A stretch of DNA of 64,000 nt from Desertivirga xinjiangensis (GTDB lineage: Bacteria; Bacteroidota; Bacteroidia; Sphingobacteriales; Sphingobacteriaceae), in assembly GCF_024436435.1 (NCBI RefSeq), contig NZ_JAFMZP010000006.1, positions 124,001 to 188,000 of the forward strand, in the 5' to 3' direction. A model generated the notes under the pieces. It had not been told where the DNA came from and made no database searches. It was given only the letters and a program-made list of their open reading frames with translations. How positions within the stretch are numbered: position 1 is the first letter of the stretch; each line of letters opens with the position of its first letter. The position numbers and the translations under genes were made by a program. This document shows, piece by piece, positions 9,212-16,319 of this stretch.

Positions 9212-10144
9212 TTACAGTGCCAGACGTATCTCCAAATCTTTTTGAAGACGGTCGAAATCCTTGAACAGGGTTTCAATCTGCGAGCTGACTGTCTGTGTAA
9301 ATGCACCTACTTTACGGCGTGTGAACGTGGAAATGTCCAGCCCTCTCTTCTGGAGGAAGTACTTGGAAACGATTGGATATACGTTGTGCATCACGTCCAT
9401 ATTTTCAATTAAAAACTGTTGTACTCTTTCTACCTCCAGCTTTAAGTCCTCTTTGTCGTAATTATCGCACAGCCAAACTATCAGTTCGGGGAAATAGTTC
9501 CCTTGTATACATGAAAGTCCTGCAGATCCTGCCTTTAGTGATTCAACTGCATGCACCATGTAAGCATCGTATAGACCAAAATTATAGCCGTCCGTAAGCT
9601 TCAGCTTTTTTTTGATCTGTTCAAGGTCCAGCGAAGTATCTTTATGATAGATCACGCGCCCTGTAGCCACAAATTGCTGCAATTGCTCGGGCGATATAAG
9701 TCTCTTGTAAGGAACCGGGCATTCGTAAAAACCAACTGGTACTCCTGGCGTCAGATCCAAGAGACGGAATACCCGCTCGTTGAAAGCATCGTCTGCTTCA
9801 TCTTCATCAGCAAGCAAACCAGTGATCAATATCACAGCATCCGTGCCCGTATCACTAACTTTCTTAACAAATTCCGCCTGAGCTTCCACCGGCCCGCCGA
9901 AGGTACCTGTCGCAACAACTGGAACCTTGCCTGCTGTAACCTTTATTACATGTTTAATTACCTCCAGTCTTTCTTCGTCTGTCAGCTCAAACATCTCGCT
10001 GGACAGACAGTTTGCGAACAAACCTTTGGCACCTGCATCCAGGTATACCTCGGTCAATTTGCCAAGGGAATCAAAATCAACATTTCCGTTGTCCTTAAAC
10101 GGAGTAAGCATTACCGGTATAAATCCTTTTTCTGAGTTGTTCAT
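9212..10144 (-). CDS. Dihydrodipicolinate synthase/N-acetylneuraminate lyase-family aldolase
   Basis: 310 residues, close to family length, a cytoplasmic TIM barrel. The Schiff-base lysine is Lys168 in VIYHKDTSLD and the catalytic tyrosine is Tyr140 in GFYECPVPYK. The usual GxxGE phosphate/carboxylate-binding loop before LTDEER is replaced by ANCLSSE (residues 44-50), so the enzyme is unlikely to be DapA. Family members cleave or form 2-keto acids such as 2-keto-3-deoxy sugar acids, N-acetylneuraminate or dihydrodipicolinate. It starts 40 bases after the stop of the symporter gene and is probably co-transcribed with it. Together with the isomerase this suggests catabolism of a sugar acid; the substrate is not determined. 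Confidence 0.88.
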   Translation of the reverse strand: MNNSEKGFIPVMLTPFKDNGNVDFDSLGKLTEVYLDAGAKGLFANCLSSEMFELTDEERLEVIKHVIKVTAGKVPVVATGTFGGPVEAQAEFVKKVSDTGTDAVILITGLLADEDEADDAFNERVFRLLDLTPGVPVGFYECPVPYKRLISPEQLQQFVATGRVIYHKDTSLDLEQIKKKLKLTDGYNFGLYDAYMVHAVESLKAGSAGLSCIQGNYFPELIVWLCDNYDKEDLKLEVERVQQFLIENMDVMHNVYPIVSKYFLQKRGLDISTFTRRKVGAFTQTVSSQIETLFKDFDRLQKDLEIRLAL

Positions 10145-10184
10145 TTTTGTTGATGATAATATTTTATAATAGATGTGATTATTG

Positions 10185-11750
10185 TTAGTAGACGAGTGCC
10201 TTTCTACGGATCTTTGTAAAAAGTAGCCCGACCAGAAAAATAGTGAGGGTGCCGATCACAATGATCATATTCTTATGAAGCGGGCTTCGCAGGAATTCGT
10301 ATTGTGACGGTATGCTGGATGAGAAGGTCATCCACAATATAACCAGTACGCCAATGATAGTAGCGGTCAAAGCTTCGTGATTCTTACTCTGCTTGCTGAT
10401 GATTCCCAACAGGAACAAGCCGAGCATTCCGGCGGCAAATATCCCGGACAATTCCCACCATATATCCAGAATACTTTTTACGCCGATCATCGCTATTCCT
10501 GCTGCCAAACCTGCAAAGCCTGCTATGGTAGTTGCGACATGCAATAAGCGTAGCGTTTGTTTTTCGTTGATTTCCGGTTTAAAATATCGCTTATAAATAT
10601 CCACTGTAAACACCGTTGCCGAGGCATTCATTCCAGAGCTGATGGTACTCATGGCAGCCGATAGGATTGCTGAAACAATTAAGCCTACTAAACCTGCCGG
10701 GATCTTGGTTACCATAAAATGTGGCATTATTTTATCGCCATAGTCTTCAGGTTTGAGAGTAGCTGCAAGAGAAGTAACTTGAGCTGCCGAAGCTCCCAGG
10801 CCAGCTCTTTCTACTGCCACCTGGTGTTTGATTGTCTCAACCAGTTCCGGATGAACCTGGTAATAGGCGAACAACGAAGATCCGATCACAAAAAATATCA
10901 GTGATGCCGGAACGTACAGCCAAACACATAGCCAGATAGACTTTGAGGCGGCTTTCTCGGACGAGGCCGTGTGGTAGCGCTGCACATAGTTCTGATCCAT
11001 ACCGAAATTATTCAGGTTAATGAAAAAGCCGTAAAGCAAGATCACCCAGAACGACGCCTGTGTGAAGTCGGGCGCAAAGGTACCCAGGCTAAACTTTCCG
11101 TTGGAGGACCCTATATCTATAATCCTTGAGACTCCACCAGGCATCCCCTGTACAATCAGGTAAAGTATGAGGAATGCTCCAAACGTTTTGATCACAGCCT
11201 GCACAACTTCAGTCCATATAACAGCTTCAATCCCTCCCATTACGGTATAGATGATAATTACGATGCCCATCACCAGCATAATGATTTGCATGGAATAACC
11301 GGTCAGCGCCTGAAGACTTAGTGCTATCCCAAAGAAGATTGAACCCATACGGGCTAGCTGAGTGAGCAGAAAGCATACTACTGCGTAGGTCCTTGCCCAT
11401 GCTCCGAACCGGTGCTCGAGATGTGTATAAGCTGAGATCTCACCGGTGCTACGATAAAATGGCACAAAGTATTTAGCGGCCACCCAGGCTGCCAGTGGCA
11501 TGGAGATACTGAACACGAATGCATTCCAGTTTCCTCCAAATGCTTTTCCCGGCACTCCCAGAAAGGTATTGCTGCTAAGAAATGTGGCATATATAGATAA
11601 CCCAATGGCCCAGCCAGGGATCGTTCCCGATGCTTTAGTGAACTGCTCTGAGTTTTTGTTCTTGCGGGAGAAATAATATCCTACAAAAACCATAGCAATC
11701 AGGTATAAAATTATTACAGCTAAATCAAATATTGGCAGGCTATTCATCAA
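10185..11750 (-). CDS. Sodium:solute symporter (SSS/SLC5 family)
   Basis: 521 residues with about 13 hydrophobic segments, beginning DLAVIILYLIAMVFVGYYFS, the typical first helix of SSS transporters. The central region IYTVMGGIEAVIWTEVVQ matches the SSS signature. It would import a sugar or sugar acid with Na+ across the inner membrane. It is the first gene of a unit with the aldolase, and a perfect palindrome (11768-11784) lies 18 bases before its start. Confidence 0.92.
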   Translation of the reverse strand: MMNSLPIFDLAVIILYLIAMVFVGYYFSRKNKNSEQFTKASGTIPGWAIGLSIYATFLSSNTFLGVPGKAFGGNWNAFVFSISMPLAAWVAAKYFVPFYRSTGEISAYTHLEHRFGAWARTYAVVCFLLTQLARMGSIFFGIALSLQALTGYSMQIIMLVMGIVIIIYTVMGGIEAVIWTEVVQAVIKTFGAFLILYLIVQGMPGGVSRIIDIGSSNGKFSLGTFAPDFTQASFWVILLYGFFINLNNFGMDQNYVQRYHTASSEKAASKSIWLCVWLYVPASLIFFVIGSSLFAYYQVHPELVETIKHQVAVERAGLGASAAQVTSLAATLKPEDYGDKIMPHFMVTKIPAGLVGLIVSAILSAAMSTISSGMNASATVFTVDIYKRYFKPEINEKQTLRLLHVATTIAGFAGLAAGIAMIGVKSILDIWWELSGIFAAGMLGLFLLGIISKQSKNHEALTATIIGVLVILWMTFSSSIPSQYEFLRSPLHKNMIIVIGTLTIFLVGLLFTKIRRKALVY

Positions 11751-11767
11751 TAAATAATTGGTTGTGG

Positions 11768-11784
11768 TTTGTTAGTCTAACAAA
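11768..11784. promoter_or_regulatory. 17-bp palindrome in the symporter leader (candidate operator)
   Basis: TTTGTTAG-T-CTAACAAA is a perfect inverted repeat with 8-bp arms. It lies 18-34 bases upstream of the symporter start and within the 162-base divergent gap to the 2H-phosphoesterase gene. It could be a regulator site or an RNA hairpin. A second, smaller inverted repeat TACTAA/TTAGTA is at 11860-11876. Confidence 0.5.
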
Positions 11785-11912
11785 TATCTATCTGCGCACA
11801 GGTTTTTTACTATAGCATTTTTCCCAGCTATTGTATGATTTTAGCTACTTATAATATTTTACTAAAAATATTAGTATTTCTATTTTCATTTACTACCTTT
11901 ATTATCAATTAG

Positions 11913-12506
11913 ATGCAAGTATACAATATGAAATCAGCTATAAATAACCAACTGGCGTTGTTTGATACACAGAACTACGAATTCAATATTCTCATCTCTC
12001 CCACTTACCGGATTAAGAACTACGTCTATAATTTTAAGCAACAGATCAATGAAAGGATTGGTCTCGATGCTAAGAATCTATATTCTGTGCCGCACATTTC
12101 GCTTTTCAAGATGGAATCGGTTGACAATGAAGATTATATTCTTGAGAATTTCAAACAAGCTTTACTTTATTCTAAGAGGTTTAAGGTCGAGTTAAATGGG
12201 GTAGGATTTTTCAAACATGGCGAGAGTAAGAAGAGTGTCTTTCTAAATATCGTTAATCCGGAACCTATCGTGCATATCTACAAAAGACTGCTGTCTGCTT
12301 TTCGTTTAAAGGAAAGACCTTTTATGCCGCGCCTAACAGTGGTGAAAGCTATCGCAAACAGTAAGATGAACAAGATTGAATATGATTTAAGTAAGTATAA
12401 TTACCATGATAACTTTTTCTGCACAAAGGTTACGGTGCTAAAGAAACCTATTAATGATGATCCGGATACAAAGTATGTAAAGATCTATGAAGCGTTGTTG
12501 AATTAA
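11913..12506 (+). CDS. 2'-5' RNA ligase-like (2H phosphoesterase superfamily) protein
   Basis: 197 residues, the size of LigT-type proteins. The first 2H motif is intact: PHISLF with His61 and Ser63. The second, normally HxT/S, reads PRLTVVK, with Arg140 in place of the second catalytic histidine, so classical 2H hydrolysis is doubtful. A Met at residue 6 is an alternative start. The gene is monocistronic, divergent from the symporter, and followed by a palindromic repeat whose first hairpin (12519-12536) could terminate it. The cellular role is unknown. Confidence 0.72.
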   Translation: MQVYNMKSAINNQLALFDTQNYEFNILISPTYRIKNYVYNFKQQINERIGLDAKNLYSVPHISLFKMESVDNEDYILENFKQALLYSKRFKVELNGVGFFKHGESKKSVFLNIVNPEPIVHIYKRLLSAFRLKERPFMPRLTVVKAIANSKMNKIEYDLSKYNYHDNFFCTKVTVLKKPINDDPDTKYVKIYEALLN

Positions 12507-12514
12507 ATGGATGC

Positions 12515-12660
12515 TTCGGGGAGTCTGGAGACTCCCTTTCATTTATGAATCCGTAGAGCGGCCATAAAACGAGTTTACAGCACTGTCAGCACTGTCCGGA
12601 GAGTTCTGAAAGGCTCTCCGGATTCAGTAATAAAAAAGAGTCTCTGACTCGCCAGGCGTC
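12515..12660. repeat. Dispersed palindromic intergenic repeat, copy 2
   Basis: Hairpin GGGAGTCT-gg-AGACTCCC (12519-12536), then the conserved GACTCC-TTTCATTTATGAATCCGTAGAG tail, then the perfect 9-bp inverted repeat TCCGGAGAG (12595-12603) / CTCTCCGGA (12614-12622), then GAGTC-tct-GACTC (12638-12650). The 9-bp arms are identical to those in copy 3. It fills the gap between convergent genes and may act as a bidirectional terminator. Confidence 0.8.
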
Positions 12661-12683
12661 ATGCAAAGAAGCCATACAGACCA

Positions 12684-15600
12684 CTATTGTACATCCAACG
12701 CATCCACACTCACACCTTCCATGTCTATCGCAGTTAAACGTACTTTGTAAGTACCTGCATTGATCATGGTTCCGGTGTTAGTTGTGAAGTAATTCCATTT
12801 GCCTTCCCTGGTTGGAGTCAGATCAAATGTTTCGGGACTTTTCATCATAGTGCCGTCGGCGGCCAGGACTTCAATCTGGGCTTTTAAAATTCTATTGAAA
12901 GGATTGTGATATTTAACGGTCAGTGAATATGTGTCCGCTACGCCGGTGTTGATCGTCCATTCTAAAACATTTCCGGATGGTTTGTTGAATTTCACCCGCT
13001 CGCGGCCCATGAGGGCTTCTTTACCAATGCCCTTCCCTATCAGTGCGGCGTCAACAGCTTTATAAGAAATAACTTTCTTTAAGTCGTGTGCTGGTTCAAG
13101 GGCGCTGGCAGGTAGTACTGCAACTATGTACATCGCTTTTGAAGAAGCGCTGCCGGTAGTAACAGGCTGTCCGGGCTGGAATCTCTTCCGGTAAACCGTA
13201 TACTGCTGGCCGCCCTTGTAGGTACTTGTGATCATTCCGCCTGTAGCTTCATAATCTTTCAGCCATGCAGGTATCACCTCTTTAACCCCGGGGTAGGCCA
13301 CAAAAACGTCAGCTTCTGACCCTACTTTAAACGACAAGCCTGCTTTACCGGCTTTAGCGGTCTGGATCCACTCCGCACCATAAAGGTTCGAAGGCAATGA
13401 AACAAATGCAGCATCGTCATCCGAATAGATCTTATCACCTGTATCCATCCAGCTCATTGGGGTCCCTGCAGGAGACAGGTCCTGTATGGCCAGGGCTGAA
13501 GCCGGTGCAGGAGCAGTCTTTTTATCCAGGCTTGCTATCGCGATAGCCGATATCACAGCCTGGGCAGACTTCACCTCTGGAAATGATATCAGCAACAAAC
13601 CGCCTTTTACTTTCACTTTTACAGTTTTCTTCAAAGCAGCATCATGCCCGACTTCTTTCCAGATGTCCAGGTCCTTAATAAGCACTTCACCGTTAACAGC
13701 CACGTCAAACAAACGCATGCCTTTGCAATCCATTCCACCTCCTGTTCCAAGCCAGGGTTCGTTAAAATATAGCTCTACCAGGTATTCGCCATCAGGAACA
13801 GGAAACTCATAATTAAGCTTGTCCCTTCCATAGCGGAAGTCCTGGAATAACTTCCAGTCGGTAGTTCCTGCGATAGGGTCGTGAATACGGCGCTGACTGG
13901 CAAAAAATGCGGGTGTCCCTGGGAAATCTTTCGTCCAGGAATTTGAGCCCCAGGTTTGTGTACTGGTCCGCTGCCTGTCGGCCGACCAGGTATTTCCCTG
14001 GCCGTCTTTAAAGTCGGGACCACCGCAGTTTACCCTGTATAAGTAGTTATACCCTTTTTCAGGAGCAGTAAGCGGCTTAGCACCTTTCAGAAAATCATCA
14101 AAATGCGGCGCTTTGGGTAAATGGTGAAGCACGATATAATCAGTCGCCACCTCTTTACCATTTACATAACCTTTTGCATACAGCACATTGTAGTTAATAT
14201 TCACATCATCCCACTGAAAATGGGTTCCTACACCGTTCCTTTTACGTTTACCTAATGAAGCATGATTAACATCATTAAAAAGCTCCACTTCGTCGCAGTT
14301 GGAATAAATGGTAATGCTATCCTTTTTACCCGGGCTGGTCCATCTGTCTGGCCAGGTGTGCGAAACGATATAGACCATCGGATCTGTTTCTTTAGGAGCA
14401 TAATTTGCTCTGAACATATAGTACACATCCAAAGGCTCTTCCCATGGTGTAAGCAAGCCTTTATAATTTACGGGCCCGACCCTGTCAAGTTCACGTAAGC
14501 CCTCACCTCCTTGTACACGACCCGGATTATCATGAGAAGTAAATAGCCAGAAGAAATGTCCGGTGGTTTTATCCTTTGCAGATTCAGCAAGTCTTACCTT
14601 CATTTCCATCAGCTGAGTCATGCGATCCTCGCTTAAAGCCGATCCGTTTTGAACGAAAGGACCTTCTGTATGCAGGTCCAGCGTTCTCCAGGCTCCATAC
14701 TCACCGATAAGTACCTGCCGCTCCACATCTTTGTCGTACGTTTTAGGGTCGCCTCCGTATGTACCAGTCCAGTTTTGCGGCACATCCCAGTCCGTTCCTT
14801 TCCCGCCATTACAGGTTGTTACCAGGCGCTGGGAGGATGCTGTAGGATCAAGGCTTCTTATGAGTTCGGTGCATTCGCGGGCAAAATCTTCCGGCAGGGT
14901 ACTTTCGTTTTCCAAGCCCCAAAGCACAATGGAGGGGCTGTTTCTTCGCTCTTTCACCCAATCTGTCAGCAAGTCCTTAAAGTTTTTCCTGAATTCAGGA
15001 GTATCGTACCATATATGCGCAGCCATTTGGGTCCACCAGAGGATACCATGCTTATCCCAATATTCATGATAACGGAGGTTATGAGGCTGATGGGCATCCC
15101 GGAAGGCATTGAAACCTGCACCTTTCATTTGCATTACACGTGATCTCACCTGTTCTGCAGAAAAAGCATGGCCATTTCCAATAAGATGCTCGTACTCAGC
15201 AATACCGTTTATAAACACCGGCTTACCATTTAAAAAGAATTGTTTCTGATCTTTTTTTCCGATCGGCCAGCTGATCCAGCGGATTCCATAAGGGGTAACC
15301 TGCTCATCCAAAAGTTTTCCTTTTTCTACGACCTTTGTTACAATGGAATAGAGGTAAGGGTTTTCTAAGGACCATAAGGTAACGTCTTTAAGCTGTGATT
15401 GCTGGTTTAGGATGATCTTGTTTCCCGCAGACAATGTTTGCTGTTTACTAACTTCAGCGACTTTCACTCCATCTTTATTAAGAATTTGGGTAAGCAGCGT
15501 AATTTTCCGGGATTTGTTCCCGTAGTTTTTGATCTCTGTGTTGAAGTTTACCCGGGCTGATCTTTCTGTTACTGTCGCATCATTCCAGGCATGAACGCCA

Positions 15601-16208
15601 AAAGGTTCAATTCGGACATCGTTGCTAACGATCAAATGTACGGGGCGGAATATACCCAGCGGCTGAGAACCTTCGGAGAAACCTCTTTCAGTAGAACATC
15701 CGCCGCAAACCCAAGGCAGGTCCTGGATATGAGGAGGGTGATCGGCGCGTACTGCAAGGGTATTTGCTTGATTGTCGAGTTTGATAACGTCGGTAACATC
15801 AAGGGTAAAAGTGGTGCGTCCGCCGGGGTGGTAGCCAACCTTTTTGCCGTTAAGATATACAGTAGCGTATGATCCTACGCCTTCGAAGTAGAGGAAAAAG
15901 CGTTTTCCGGATCTGTTGTTTTTGAGATTGAAGGTTTTGCGGTACCAGGCATAGCCATGGAAGTTTCCATGCATTAAGCGACGGTAACCGTGATATTGAT
16001 CCCAGTTATGAGGGACGTTTACAGTTTTCCAGTTTTGTGTTTTATAGTCTGGTTTTTCGAAGCCAGAGTAAGCGTTCTTGTCTTCCTCATGGGCGATGGT
16101 TTGCCAGTTGGCATCGAGAGAAATGTCAGTACGTGTTTGGGCTTTGGAGGTTTGGAATATGGATATCCCTATGAAGAGGGAGAGTATGTGTAATATCTTC
16201 ATTCGCAA
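12684..16208 (-). CDS. Glycoside hydrolase family 2 protein with malectin and C-terminal carbohydrate-binding-like domains
   Basis: 1,174 residues, secreted (signal peptide to about FQTSKAQ). An N-terminal jelly-roll sugar-binding domain (about 28-195) is followed by an immunoglobulin-like domain (to about 305) and a TIM barrel (about 310-600). The expected acid/base Glu435 is in WGLENES and the nucleophile Glu503 in VLIGEYG. A malectin-like domain (around RVNCGGPDFKDGQGN, about 745-900) and a C-terminal beta-sandwich of CBM6/35 type (about 1060-1174) follow. GH2 includes beta-galactosidases, beta-glucuronidases and others; the specificity is open. It is the last gene of PUL 1, separated from GH95 by a CACAGAG-type repeat. 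Confidence 0.9.
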   Translation of the reverse strand: MRMKILHILSLFIGISIFQTSKAQTRTDISLDANWQTIAHEEDKNAYSGFEKPDYKTQNWKTVNVPHNWDQYHGYRRLMHGNFHGYAWYRKTFNLKNNRSGKRFFLYFEGVGSYATVYLNGKKVGYHPGGRTTFTLDVTDVIKLDNQANTLAVRADHPPHIQDLPWVCGGCSTERGFSEGSQPLGIFRPVHLIVSNDVRIEPFGVHAWNDATVTERSARVNFNTEIKNYGNKSRKITLLTQILNKDGVKVAEVSKQQTLSAGNKIILNQQSQLKDVTLWSLENPYLYSIVTKVVEKGKLLDEQVTPYGIRWISWPIGKKDQKQFFLNGKPVFINGIAEYEHLIGNGHAFSAEQVRSRVMQMKGAGFNAFRDAHQPHNLRYHEYWDKHGILWWTQMAAHIWYDTPEFRKNFKDLLTDWVKERRNSPSIVLWGLENESTLPEDFARECTELIRSLDPTASSQRLVTTCNGGKGTDWDVPQNWTGTYGGDPKTYDKDVERQVLIGEYGAWRTLDLHTEGPFVQNGSALSEDRMTQLMEMKVRLAESAKDKTTGHFFWLFTSHDNPGRVQGGEGLRELDRVGPVNYKGLLTPWEEPLDVYYMFRANYAPKETDPMVYIVSHTWPDRWTSPGKKDSITIYSNCDEVELFNDVNHASLGKRKRNGVGTHFQWDDVNINYNVLYAKGYVNGKEVATDYIVLHHLPKAPHFDDFLKGAKPLTAPEKGYNYLYRVNCGGPDFKDGQGNTWSADRQRTSTQTWGSNSWTKDFPGTPAFFASQRRIHDPIAGTTDWKLFQDFRYGRDKLNYEFPVPDGEYLVELYFNEPWLGTGGGMDCKGMRLFDVAVNGEVLIKDLDIWKEVGHDAALKKTVKVKVKGGLLLISFPEVKSAQAVISAIAIASLDKKTAPAPASALAIQDLSPAGTPMSWMDTGDKIYSDDDAAFVSLPSNLYGAEWIQTAKAGKAGLSFKVGSEADVFVAYPGVKEVIPAWLKDYEATGGMITSTYKGGQQYTVYRKRFQPGQPVTTGSASSKAMYIVAVLPASALEPAHDLKKVISYKAVDAALIGKGIGKEALMGRERVKFNKPSGNVLEWTINTGVADTYSLTVKYHNPFNRILKAQIEVLAADGTMMKSPETFDLTPTREGKWNYFTTNTGTMINAGTYKVRLTAIDMEGVSVDALDVQ

Positions 16209-16227
16209 TTATAAAAAAGTTTGAATC

Positions 16228-16312
16228 AACCACAGAGGGCACGGAGGCACCACAGAGAACACAAAGAAATTAGCACTGTGCCCTCTGTGAGAACTTTGTG
16301 TTCTCTGTGGTT
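16228..16312. repeat. CACAGAG-type structured repeat, copy 1
   Basis: Two perfect inverted repeats interlock: CACAGAGGGCAC (16231-16242) with GTGCCCTCTGTG (16278-16289), and the 18-bp ACCACAGAGAACACAAAG (16249-16266) with its complement (16294-16311). The order is A-B-A'-B'. It lies between the GH95 and GH2 genes; a related copy is at 30856-30940. Confidence 0.8.
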
Positions 16313-16319
16313 AAACAGC

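Noticed and set aside
9644-10135. 163-residue plus-strand open frame
   Set aside because: Antisense to the aldolase gene with intact catalytic Lys and Tyr.
14649-15143. 164-residue plus-strand open frame
   Set aside because: Antisense to the GH2 catalytic domain.
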